Position numbers and translations under genes: made by a program. Positions 43,984 through 51,794 of a stretch of DNA of 64,000 nt are shown in pieces. Source of the stretch: Flavobacterium muglaense. Lineage in GTDB: Bacteria; Bacteroidota; Bacteroidia; Flavobacteriales; Flavobacteriaceae. The DNA lies in NCBI RefSeq assembly GCF_014305155.1, contig NZ_JACRUK010000004.1, forward strand, positions 98,116 to 162,115. Direction: 5' to 3'. The notes below the pieces were generated by a model. That model was not told the DNA's origin. It did no database searches and saw only the letters and a program-made list of their open reading frames with translations. Each line of letters begins with the position of its first letter. Position 1 is the stretch's first letter.

Positions 43984-45116
43984 TATTCACTTATTAAAGT
44001 TAATGTCATCGTTTGATTGTGCAATTGACAAGCTGTACTACCATTAAAAGGCGCCATTTCTCCGTACGAATAAAATCCAGTCATGGGCACCTTCGATCCA
44101 ATTGCATCACGTACTTCTTCAATTTCTTCTTCCACTCTTTGATCCATGACCAGTTTACGCCCAATACAACTTACCAAAATTGCAAGTTCTGGTGCATTAA
44201 CTCTATCTTTCATAGCAAATTCAGCAGCTACTTGAGCTCCTCCAGCTATGCCATCAACAGACGCCATCATCAATTGCACCTTAGAATTAACAGGTACATC
44301 TCCGGCCAAAGTCATGGAATGATCGTCATTGTTGATCTTTAAAATAGTACGTACAACAGGAGCCGATTTTCCTTCGGGAGTCACATTTAACGGATACAAT
44401 AAAGATGCTTGAGGCAGTTCCTTCGCTTTATCACCCAAATATTTTTTATATAAATCTAATGCGGGTTGCCCGTCAATCTCATACAATACATTAGCTTCCG
44501 CTTTTGTTATGACACGTTCCGGACCAAACGGAATCCAACCTCCAAAACTGGCATAGGACACCTCTAAACTCTCTCCATAAAAACCAATTAAAAGCACTTC
44601 CCCTTCCTTAGGATCTTCTTTATAGGAAGCAACTGTTTTCTCAAAACGTGCATCGTCACCACACATTCCGCCAGTAATTGAAACCAAACTGTCGATCCCT
44701 TTTTCCAACCCATTAATCAAAGAGCTTCCATTGACAAAACTCCCTTCTGAGAGTACAAACAAATGTTTTAAATTGTCTTTTGGTATTTTTTTATAAAGAG
44801 CCTCTCCCAATGCATTGGCATTTTTATCATAATTTAAAATATTATCTCGCTCTACAACAAAACTGCTTTTTTCTAATTCGATAGCAGTCACAGAAATAGA
44901 GTTGTCATTAACATTGCAACATAAAATTTCTCCAGCTGTTGATCCAAAAACAATGTGTTCATAGGGAAACTCTTCTCGAATTCCTTTTATAACCTCTTCT
45001 TTTTCTAATAAATAGCGGTTACCAAAAACCAATACTAACGGATTATTTAAAATTATTTTTTCTTGAAAATATTTCCAGTTTTGAGTTCCTATTTTTGAAG
45101 CTTGAATAATTTTCAT
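43983..45116 (-). CDS. FIST-domain sensory protein
   Basis: A 377-residue cytosolic protein. The FIST_N domain spans about residues 25-215 (NPLVLVFGNRYLL, FGSTAGEI, GMCGDDARF, LIGFYGESLEVSYASFGGW in short form), and FIST_C spans about 225-365 (ALDLYKKYLG, APVVRTILKI, FYSYGEMAPFNG). FIST domains bind small ligands; some, the NosP proteins, are reported to bind haem and sense nitric oxide. A haem ligand cannot be assigned from sequence here. The gene lies between two histidine kinase genes in the H-NOX operon. Confidence 0.9.
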   Translation of the reverse strand: MKIIQASKIGTQNWKYFQEKIILNNPLVLVFGNRYLLEKEEVIKGIREEFPYEHIVFGSTAGEILCCNVNDNSISVTAIELEKSSFVVERDNILNYDKNANALGEALYKKIPKDNLKHLFVLSEGSFVNGSSLINGLEKGIDSLVSITGGMCGDDARFEKTVASYKEDPKEGEVLLIGFYGESLEVSYASFGGWIPFGPERVITKAEANVLYEIDGQPALDLYKKYLGDKAKELPQASLLYPLNVTPEGKSAPVVRTILKINNDDHSMTLAGDVPVNSKVQLMMASVDGIAGGAQVAAEFAMKDRVNAPELAILVSCIGRKLVMDQRVEEEIEEVRDAIGSKVPMTGFYSYGEMAPFNGSTACQLHNQTMTLTLISE

Positions 45117-45119
45117 AAT

Positions 45120-47417
45120 TTATTTATTAAGTTTTATAAAAAAGGTTGTTCCTACTCCCTCTTCACTTTCAATCCAAATTTTACCCTTGTAGGTCGCTAC
45201 AATTTTCTTTACTATAGACAAACCAAGTCCTGTGGAATGCTCACTTGTGGTAAAAGATTGAAAAGTATCAAATATTTTTTCGTGATTTTTCTTAGCAATC
45301 CCTACGCCGTTGTCTTTGATTGCAAAAACATAATCTGTAGCGTGTTCTTCACAAGAAACTTCAACTAGACCTACTGCTCTTTCAATATAATTCACCGCGT
45401 TTCCTATTAAATTTTGAAACAATTGCTGCACTCTATAGCGGTCAGCATTTATAACCGGTAAGCTGTTTACAATTTTAACAGTAATATGCTCTGGAATATG
45501 AATAATCTCAATTATAGTTTCAATAATATTGTGAGTATCTACCTTCTCTAGCGCTATATTTTCTTTATCAATTTTAGAATAAGTCAAAATACCTTCGATT
45601 AAATGATCCATTTTCTCTACTTTATTTTCCATCATTGAAAAATATTTCAAAGTTTGTTCACTAAACGCTTTATCATTATCTTCTTTAATCCAAGAAATTA
45701 AAGAGTGCATGCTGCGCAATGGCGACTTTAAATCATGCGAAACAATTTGCGCATAATCTTCTAACTCTTTATTGGTTTTTGCTAGACTATCCACTAATTC
45801 TTCACGCTGTTCCTCTAGCAATTTCTTACTAGTAATATTTTCTTCAATTGCAAAAAAACGAACCACTTCGCCACGCTTATTATACAAAGCTTGGCCTTGG
45901 ATTTTTACCCAATATTTAACCCCTTTTTTCGAATAGTTTACAATTTCGCACGCAAAAGGTTGTCCTTTACTAATTTGGTGACTCAGATATTTAATCGTTT
46001 CAGGATCTGTATCTTCACCTTGCAAGATATGCCCTGGTTTTTTGCCTATTAAATCCTCTTTCGAATAACCAGACATTTTTTCGAAACTACTATTAACCCA
46101 TTCAATTTTCCCGTGTATGTCGGATATAACTACAGCATTAATATTCTTTTCGGCAATTAAAGACAATAAGTACAGTTTGTCCTCTTGTTCTTTTTGCTCC
46201 GTAATATCCAGGTGTATCCCTATCGAACCAATTACTTTACCATTACTATCATAATTGGGTGCTCCACTTATTAACCAATGACGAATTGCTCCTTCCTTGT
46301 TTTTAACCTGTACTTCGTAAGAGTCAGTAATCCCCTTACCTCTTAATTCGTTTTTATCTTTTACAATTTGCATGCCTTCGTCAGTAAGCAGTAAACTAGA
46401 AGCTTTTTTACCAATTAACTCCTCTAAATCATAACCACTAATTTGACAAAAACTATTATTGGCTAAAATTATTTTTTCGTCTTGATCCACTTCAATCAAG
46501 CCCAAATTCATATTGGCAATAATATTGCTGTATTTTTCTCTTTCGTTACGCAATACTGCTTCGTGCCTTTTCTTTTCGGTTGCGTCCTCAATCATGGCAA
46601 AATATTGTTCTACCTTACCATTTTCATCTACTATAGGTTGCGCCTTGGTTGTTACCCAGAAACTTTTTCCTTCTTTTCTTCGATGCAAATGCTCTACATT
46701 AAAAGCTTCACCATTGACAAAAGGCACAATCATCTTTAACAATTCTTCTTGCGGAGTTTCGTCACACTTCCCTAACTTAATAGGCGTGTTACCTATCACT
46801 TCTTCTTTTGAAAAACCAGTTAATTTTAAATAAGCATCATTACACCAAAAAATTACGCCGTTGGGTTTTGTAAATAGGATACCATTTTCATTGGCACTAG
46901 CCACAAGTGAAAGCCTGTTTAACTCTTCTTGATCGCTTTTAAGATCTTTCTTTTGATTATTAATTTTACCTACTAATTCTTTTAACTCTTTAGTAGTGAT
47001 TTCTTGATTTTTTAATACATGAAGTAAATCGAACAAAGGGTCGTGAAAAGCAAAATCATGCATCGTTAACTGCTTTTCTTTTACTTGCTCCATCGACACA
47101 AACCATGGAGAACCTACAAATAAAATAGCCCCTTCATAATCTTGAAACTGCCCTCTTAAATCAACGGTATCACTAGTATTAGACAACAATACTAACTGGT
47201 TGCAAATGGCAGACAAATCGTCAAAACTAGCCGTTGTAAGCTGTGGCCTTTTGACATCAAAGACCGAATTAAAATTATCATTCAGTTTAATGCTTGGCAA
47301 TGTTTTGGCTAAGCTTTTACCAAAACCTTTTATTTTTAAATCAGTATCAATTAGAATATAAAAAGGGAATAGCTTGTTGAAGCTATCTTCATTAAAATTA
47401 AATTTTAAATTTTTCAT
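45120..47417 (-). CDS. HNOBA-PAS-PAS-PAS histidine kinase, H-NOX partner
   Basis: A 765-residue soluble kinase. Residues 1-150 match the HNOBA domain of soluble guanylyl cyclases: FPFYILIDTDLKIKGFGKSL, then VDLRGQFQDYEGAILFVGSP, then MHDFAFHDPLFDLL. A short coiled-coil leads to three PAS domains (about 175-295, 300-415, 425-540), HisKA with H561 in IVSHDLKSPLRS, and HATPase_c with VGIAKKNHEKIF and STGLGLSIVKKIV. The H-NOX gene lies 9 bp upstream. In guanylyl cyclase the H-NOX and HNOBA regions are in one chain; here they are split, which implies a protein-protein complex. Confidence 0.93.
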   Translation of the reverse strand: MKNLKFNFNEDSFNKLFPFYILIDTDLKIKGFGKSLAKTLPSIKLNDNFNSVFDVKRPQLTTASFDDLSAICNQLVLLSNTSDTVDLRGQFQDYEGAILFVGSPWFVSMEQVKEKQLTMHDFAFHDPLFDLLHVLKNQEITTKELKELVGKINNQKKDLKSDQEELNRLSLVASANENGILFTKPNGVIFWCNDAYLKLTGFSKEEVIGNTPIKLGKCDETPQEELLKMIVPFVNGEAFNVEHLHRRKEGKSFWVTTKAQPIVDENGKVEQYFAMIEDATEKKRHEAVLRNEREKYSNIIANMNLGLIEVDQDEKIILANNSFCQISGYDLEELIGKKASSLLLTDEGMQIVKDKNELRGKGITDSYEVQVKNKEGAIRHWLISGAPNYDSNGKVIGSIGIHLDITEQKEQEDKLYLLSLIAEKNINAVVISDIHGKIEWVNSSFEKMSGYSKEDLIGKKPGHILQGEDTDPETIKYLSHQISKGQPFACEIVNYSKKGVKYWVKIQGQALYNKRGEVVRFFAIEENITSKKLLEEQREELVDSLAKTNKELEDYAQIVSHDLKSPLRSMHSLISWIKEDNDKAFSEQTLKYFSMMENKVEKMDHLIEGILTYSKIDKENIALEKVDTHNIIETIIEIIHIPEHITVKIVNSLPVINADRYRVQQLFQNLIGNAVNYIERAVGLVEVSCEEHATDYVFAIKDNGVGIAKKNHEKIFDTFQSFTTSEHSTGLGLSIVKKIVATYKGKIWIESEEGVGTTFFIKLNK

Positions 47418-47426
47418 CCTTTCTAC

Positions 47427-47969
47427 TTACCAGATTATATTAAAAATTTCATGTGAGCTGCCTTCGTCACGAGTTTGAATCAAATTAATAGTTACAGGAG
47501 TGCTATACATAATTCCCAATCCCTGTATCAAACCTCTAACAAAATCTTGAAGTCCTTCTCTTTTAGATAAATAATGCAAGTTGATACTGTTTTCAGTAAC
47601 ATGTGTAACCTTAAACTCAGGCGGTGTTAATTTAGGGTAAATTAACATCACACGATTATGAAACAGTGGTAAATTTATTAAAAATTGTTTCAAGTTATCG
47701 CCGCCAGCTTCCATCAACCCGCCATATTTTTCTTTAGTAGTTTTTACAACCCACCATTCTCCAAATGCTATTAACACTGCGCTTAATGTCATATCCATTT
47801 CCTGAGAAACAGCTGTTGCTAGTTGAAAAGTAATTGCATCATCATATGGTTCACTGCTTATAAAATAATCAATATCAATGCCTGATCGGAGCTTAATGGC
47901 TTCCCATTTTTCTTCTCCAAAATTAGCAATAACTAATTCTTCAATTGCTTTATTTACAATGCCGTACAT
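47427..47969 (-). CDS. H-NOX (haem NO/O2-binding) sensor
   Basis: A 180-residue protein with the full H-NOX pattern: N-terminal MYGIVNKAIEELV, proximal haem ligand H104 in LFHNRVMLIYPKLTPPEF, and the YxSxR haem-propionate motif at 133-137 (YLSKR). By ungapped comparison with the well-known Thermoanaerobacter H-NOX (from memory), the distal Tyr of O2-binding members is replaced by Asp142, so NO rather than O2 is the likely ligand. It is separated by one base from the receiver gene upstream and by 9 bp from the HNOBA kinase downstream. Confidence 0.95.
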   Translation of the reverse strand: MYGIVNKAIEELVIANFGEEKWEAIKLRSGIDIDYFISSEPYDDAITFQLATAVSQEMDMTLSAVLIAFGEWWVVKTTKEKYGGLMEAGGDNLKQFLINLPLFHNRVMLIYPKLTPPEFKVTHVTENSINLHYLSKREGLQDFVRGLIQGLGIMYSTPVTINLIQTRDEGSSHEIFNIIW

Positions 47970-47970
47970 A

Positions 47971-48387
47971 TTATTGCTGTGATATTAACTCATTACAACT
48001 CCAGTAATCAATAAGTTTTTTAATACGATCAACATAATCATCGTATTTCAGTGGTTTAATTAAATAACCTGCAATACCTATTCGATAACATTCCATCACA
48101 TCAACGCGATTATTAGATGTAGTTAAAATGATCGCTGGGATGTATTTTAAATAATCATCGTTTTTTAATATTCCCAAAAATTCAATTCCGTTGATTTTTG
48201 GCATATTTAAGTCACAGATAATGATATCCGGTATGATTTCTTTAACTTTTAAAACTGTTAATGCCTCTTCTCCGTTAGCTGCTTCAACAATTTTGTGTTT
48301 GATGTCCATTGTGCTTAAAACCCTATTGAATTTCATAACTTCAATAGCATCGTCTTCAATCAATAGAATATTCAGTGATCTGCTCAT
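47971..48387 (-). CDS. Single-domain response regulator
   Basis: A 138-residue receiver domain alone: acidic residues E11/D12/D13, phosphoacceptor D59 in IIICDLNMPKINGIEF, the LTTS switch segment and K111 in YLIKPL. It resembles the Rcp1-like class of phosphorelay intermediates. It is the first gene of the seven-gene operon, with the H-NOX gene one base after its stop. It could pass phosphate from the kinases to the Hpt, or act as a phosphate sink. Confidence 0.92.
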   Translation of the reverse strand: MSRSLNILLIEDDAIEVMKFNRVLSTMDIKHKIVEAANGEEALTVLKVKEIIPDIIICDLNMPKINGIEFLGILKNDDYLKYIPAIILTTSNNRVDVMECYRIGIAGYLIKPLKYDDYVDRIKKLIDYWSCNELISQQ

Positions 48388-48410
48388 TTGTTTTTGTTTT
48401 TTTCCTTGTT

Positions 48411-48418
48411 TAAAAGTA
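48411..48418 (-). promoter_or_regulatory. Possible -7 box of the H-NOX operon
   Basis: TACTTTTA on the minus strand, 23 bp before the first start codon, matches TAnnTTTG except for the last base; a TTG lies 21 bp further upstream, a plausible -33 element. Confidence 0.4.
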
Positions 48419-48502
48419 CTCTGATTAACTCAATGATAACAATAATTTCGCCTACATTATTATTAGTATAGTTCAATTGCAAAAAAGTATAGACGAATGG
48501 TT

Positions 48503-48868
48503 TTACAATTTTTCCATTTCATCCTTAACCTTTCTAGCTAAACTTTTATAAATCAAATCATAAGAATGATCTATCAACTCCTTAATAAAATTATCATTGA
48601 GAGCGTTATTGATCGTAACCGTGTTCCAATGCAGCTTACTCATGTGCCATCCTGGAACAATATCATCATACTGGGCACGCAGTTCTTGAGCGCGATCAGG
48701 ATCACATTTTAAATTGACTCCCGGAGCTCCCTCTTCCCACTTTTTTAATGATGATAAGGCAAACATTTTTCCGCCTACTTTAAAAACCAAAGTATCCTCA
48801 TCAAACGGAAAATGTTCCGTTGCTCCTTTTTTTGACAAACAATAGTCATAATAGCTTTCAAGATTCAT
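48503..48868 (-). CDS. MmcQ/YjbR-family protein
   Basis: A 121-residue protein of the YjbR/CyaY-like superfamily: FPFDEDTLVFKVGGKMFAL at the N-terminus, VNLKCDPDRAQELR, and PGWHMSKLHWNTVTIN are hallmark segments. The family has a double-wing DNA-binding-like fold, but its function is unclear. It is followed (leftward) by the end of the window segment before the signalling operon and preceded by a GNAT gene 10 bp upstream, so the three genes to 50029 may form one operon. Confidence 0.88.
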   Translation of the reverse strand: MNLESYYDYCLSKKGATEHFPFDEDTLVFKVGGKMFALSSLKKWEEGAPGVNLKCDPDRAQELRAQYDDIVPGWHMSKLHWNTVTINNALNDNFIKELIDHSYDLIYKSLARKVKDEMEKL

Positions 48869-48878
48869 TTTGTAAAAA

Positions 48879-49280
48879 TTATTTGATTACTTTCTCCATC
48901 ATTCGTTCCGGACTTGCCAGTGCCTTGAACCCAAATTTTTCATATAAAAAATGAGCATCAGCAGTAGCTAGCCGCCATATTTTAACTTGTTGTAATTCTG
49001 GCTCCTTCAACATCCTATCAATCAATAACGACGAATAGCCTTTGCCTCGGTATTCTTCAGCAATAAAAACATCCATAACATAGGCAAAAACAACATAATC
49101 AGTAATTACTCTCGCAAACCCAATTTGCTGCTCATCCAGATAAATACCAAAACAAAAAGAATGATCTATAGTCGTTTGCACTTCCTCCATGGTTCGGCCA
49201 GCCGCCCAATAAATATCTTTTAGAAAATGCTGAATAAAAGGAATGTCTAATTTACTTTTATTAGTAGAAATCGTTATCAT
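48879..49280 (-). CDS. GNAT-family N-acetyltransferase
   Basis: A 133-residue protein with the GNAT core: FGIYLDEQQIGFARVITDYVVFAYVMDVFIAEEYRGKGYSSLLIDRML contains the acetyl-CoA-binding motif (EEYRGKGYSSLL), and a C-terminal YEKFGF motif follows. The substrate is unknown. It overlaps the cyclase-family gene upstream by 4 bp. Only part of the core is quoted as motif: the Q/RxxGxG/A signature is RGKGYS. Confidence 0.88.
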   Translation of the reverse strand: MITISTNKSKLDIPFIQHFLKDIYWAAGRTMEEVQTTIDHSFCFGIYLDEQQIGFARVITDYVVFAYVMDVFIAEEYRGKGYSSLLIDRMLKEPELQQVKIWRLATADAHFLYEKFGFKALASPERMMEKVIK

Positions 49281-50029
49281 ATGCTATACAAAACAGGTTT
49301 ACTAGGACTTGCATCATTTTCAAAAGAAGCGATTTGCAAATTCAGCAAATAACTACCGTCTTTCACTGCATCTACTACATAAATCATCTCAGTTATTGTG
49401 GCATTCAATCGCGCTTCTTCATTCAAGTTTTTCACATCCGTAACGTTCCAAAAAGCTTTGTGGGCCAGCAATTTCCCTTCGTCTTTTTCTTTATCAACAC
49501 TTGGTAAATCAATCAGTAAATGTTGGATTCCGCTTTCGCAAATGAACCGCGCCGCATCTTCAGCCAAATAAGGCGGATTAGTATGTGAATATTTCTTTGA
49601 AAGTTTGCTAGCGCTATTAGGCAAAGTTCTAATAATAATGGCTTCGGGTGTTTTTCCGTTTAACGCTTGTACAACCTGATTTTTAGTAATCACTAAATCA
49701 CCGCCTTGTTCTTCTGGAGTAACCGAAATCAATTCGGCCAGAAAGAAAAACTGTTTCAAAGCCTGATTAACACTGTAAAAATCATGGGTAATATGCCCTA
49801 AACACTCTGTATGTGTCCCGTGACCGTGTGGATTGAATAGGATGTTATTAAAATTGGTAGAGGACATACCCGAAGATACTTTCCCTACCCATTCATCAAA
49901 TTTCACCGGTTCAATCACTGGTTTTTCAATGTACCAAGCAATTGGATTTTCGTCTGTATTGGTTAGCGGAATCGAAATGTCAATAGGTTTTGATAAATCG
50001 ACTTTGATATTTTCAATAGTTGCAATCAT
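49277..50029 (-). CDS. Cyclase-family (kynurenine formamidase-like) hydrolase
   Basis: A 250-residue protein with the metal-binding signature HGHGTHTECLGHI (about residues 64-76) of the cyclase/KynB family, preceded by DISIPL and followed by VDAVKDGSYLLNLQIASFENDASPS. Members hydrolyse formamide or similar bonds with a metal ion. The substrate here cannot be told. I use ATG 50029; a GTG five codons upstream is possible. It overlaps the GNAT gene by 4 bp. Confidence 0.85.
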   Translation of the reverse strand: MIATIENIKVDLSKPIDISIPLTNTDENPIAWYIEKPVIEPVKFDEWVGKVSSGMSSTNFNNILFNPHGHGTHTECLGHITHDFYSVNQALKQFFFLAELISVTPEEQGGDLVITKNQVVQALNGKTPEAIIIRTLPNSASKLSKKYSHTNPPYLAEDAARFICESGIQHLLIDLPSVDKEKDEGKLLAHKAFWNVTDVKNLNEEARLNATITEMIYVVDAVKDGSYLLNLQIASFENDASPSKPVLYSI

Positions 50030-50040
50030 ATTTTTTTTAA

Positions 50041-50118
50041 CCACAAAGGGCAGTAAGATTTACACAAAGATCACAAAGTTTAATGCCCTTTGAGCCTACT
50101 TTGCAAACCTTGCGGTTA
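50041..50118. repeat. Degenerate intergenic repeat of the ACAAAG/CTTTG type
   Basis: Inverted arms AAAGGGCA and TGCCCTTT and outer AACC/GGTT blocks enclose ACACAAAGATCACAAAG. The composition is the same as the repeat cluster at 52371-52750. Confidence 0.5.
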
Positions 50119-50124
50119 ATTCGT

Positions 50125-51279
50125 TTACTCCAAATTTAGCCAAAAAAGATCAGAAGCTATCCCATCTGTCAAAAACTTTCCTTTTTTAGTGGGTTTCAAA
50201 ATATGATTTTTGATCGAAAGCAACTCGTCTTTCAAAAATTTATCGGCTTGTTTCAACAGATAATCCAAGTACAGTTGCCCGAATTCTGATTCGATTCGTT
50301 CCAAAGAAACACCCCAAATGGTGCGCAATCCAGTCATAACATATTCATTATACCGATCAGCAATCGTTAAGAACTCGATTTCATTTGGCAATTCATCAGC
50401 TTCAATTGTTTTTAAGTACAGCGGATTATTGGCTATATTCCAAGAGCGAGAAACACCATCGTAACTGTGCGCCGATGGTCCGATGCCTATGTATTTTTTT
50501 CCTAACCAATAAGCCGAATTATTTTTAGAAAAATAGTTTTCTTTTCCAAAATTGGATAATTCATAATGTATAAAACCATTTGCCTCGAGTGTTTCCTCTA
50601 GAATCATAAAATGTTCTTGAGCAACTTCGTCATTAGGTTCCGCTACTTTTCCGGTTTGAATTAGTTTTTTCAAAGCCGTTTTGGGCTCTACAGTCAAAGC
50701 ATAACTGGAAATATGCGGAATACCAAATGACAATGCTTGCTCGATATTCTGCTTCCATTTTTCATTGCTCATTCCGGGAACTCCATATATCAAATCGATC
50801 GAAATATTATCAAAATAGTTCGTCGCTTCTGTTAAACATTTTTTGGCTTCCGCCGAATTATGTGCGCGGTTCATCATTTGTAAATCATCTTCAAAGAAAG
50901 ATTGAATCCCAATGCTTAATCGATTGACTTTGCTTTTTGAAAGTTCAATAATCCTTTCGGTTGACAAATCATCAGGATTAGCTTCCAGTGTGATTTCGGG
51001 ATTTTCTACCACCGAAAAATGCTCATAAACTGTTGCAATCAAAAAATCAATTTCTCCAGAAGTCAGTACACTAGGAGTTCCTCCTCCAAAATAAATAGTC
51101 TCAATTACAATGTCAGTTCGAGCAGAGTCGAGAAAAACAGCTTCACTTTTGCGTAAGCGAATTTCTTTGGCCAAAGCCAAAACCATTTCCTCCTTTTTTT
51201 TCATAGAAGTCGAAAAATGGAAGTCGCAATAATGACACGCTTGTTTGCAAAATGGGATGTGTATGTAAATGCCGCTCAT
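50125..51279 (-). CDS. hemW: Radical SAM haem chaperone HemW
   Basis: A 384-residue radical SAM protein with the cluster motif CKQACHYC (Cys11, 15, 18), then the HemW GGGTPS motif, EANPDDLS, RLSIGIQSF and the C-terminal HemN-like domain (LSNFGKENYFSKNNSAYW). HemW delivers haem to respiratory proteins, unlike oxygen-independent coproporphyrinogen oxidase HemN with which it is often confused. An extra stretch of about ten residues around position 50-57 (AVFLDSARTDI) is encoded by a dispersed genomic repeat read in frame. The start is the usual MSGIYIHIPFC. Confidence 0.93.
   Translation of the reverse strand: MSGIYIHIPFCKQACHYCDFHFSTSMKKKEEMVLALAKEIRLRKSEAVFLDSARTDIVIETIYFGGGTPSVLTSGEIDFLIATVYEHFSVVENPEITLEANPDDLSTERIIELSKSKVNRLSIGIQSFFEDDLQMMNRAHNSAEAKKCLTEATNYFDNISIDLIYGVPGMSNEKWKQNIEQALSFGIPHISSYALTVEPKTALKKLIQTGKVAEPNDEVAQEHFMILEETLEANGFIHYELSNFGKENYFSKNNSAYWLGKKYIGIGPSAHSYDGVSRSWNIANNPLYLKTIEADELPNEIEFLTIADRYNEYVMTGLRTIWGVSLERIESEFGQLYLDYLLKQADKFLKDELLSIKNHILKPTKKGKFLTDGIASDLFWLNLE
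51111..51135. repeat. Dispersed repeat copy inside hemW
   Basis: TGTCAGTTCGAGCAGAGTCG and the following GAGAAA closely match the intergenic repeat at 19654-19675 (TCGAGC..AGTCGAGA core). It is translated in frame within hemW, giving the LDSAR segment. Confidence 0.6.
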
Positions 51280-51307
51280 AATAATAGTCGTCAGTGGTCA
51301 GTTTTTC

Positions 51308-51794
51308 AGTGATCAGTTTTGAAAAGTTAAGAGTACTACAGTTTTTAGTCTTTTTTGACTCCAAATTTTTCAGGGTTCAACAACATATAATTAATTAATT
51401 TGCCTATTTCAAGACTTTCAGAAACAAACTCATTAAAAACTGATTCTGAAATATAATTACATGCTAAAGCGAATTCTAACCATACTTGTGTTTCAGAATT
51501 TTCGCCGTCACAGTCAGTTAATTTACTGTAAAAATGTTTCGGATAAATTCGTTTTCTATATCCTTCAGCCATCGTAACAGGAACACTTCTAGAAGAACGT
51601 CGAATCTGATCCGTTAAAGAATACATTTCTTCTTTTGGAAATGATTTTGTTACTTCAAAAATTTTCATTGCTAAAGAAGAAGACTTTTTGTACGCTAATA
51701 AATCTTGAAATCTCATAATTAATTCTCTATAAAATTAAAGCTGATTACTTTATCAGTATCCAGACTGAACACTAAAACCTGAATACTGATCACT
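51308..51794. repeat. Short inverted repeats flanking the four-helix-bundle gene
   Basis: AGTGATCAG at 51308-51316 and its complement CTGATCACT at 51786-51794 bracket the gene, with further CAGT/ACTG-rich degenerate copies beside each. The right copy overlaps the ruvC stop codon. Confidence 0.4.
51345..51716 (-). CDS. Four-helix-bundle protein (S23/IVS-type)
   Basis: A 123-residue protein of the four helix bundle/S23 family: FQDLLAYKKSSSLAMKIFEVTKSFP, then SLTDQIRRSSRSVPVTMAEGYRK, then LTDCDGENSETQVWLEFALAC. In other bacteria such proteins are encoded in 23S rRNA intervening sequences; in Bacteroidetes they also occur as free genes. The function is unknown. It lies between hemW and ruvC and is flanked by GTCAG/CTGATCACT-type degenerate repeats. 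Confidence 0.88.
   Translation of the reverse strand: MRFQDLLAYKKSSSLAMKIFEVTKSFPKEEMYSLTDQIRRSSRSVPVTMAEGYRKRIYPKHFYSKLTDCDGENSETQVWLEFALACNYISESVFNEFVSESLEIGKLINYMLLNPEKFGVKKD

Noticed and set aside
41923..48387. c-di-GMP output for the H-NOX relay
   Set aside because: No GGDEF, EAL or HD-GYP motif is seen in any reading frame of the operon or the polysaccharide locus.
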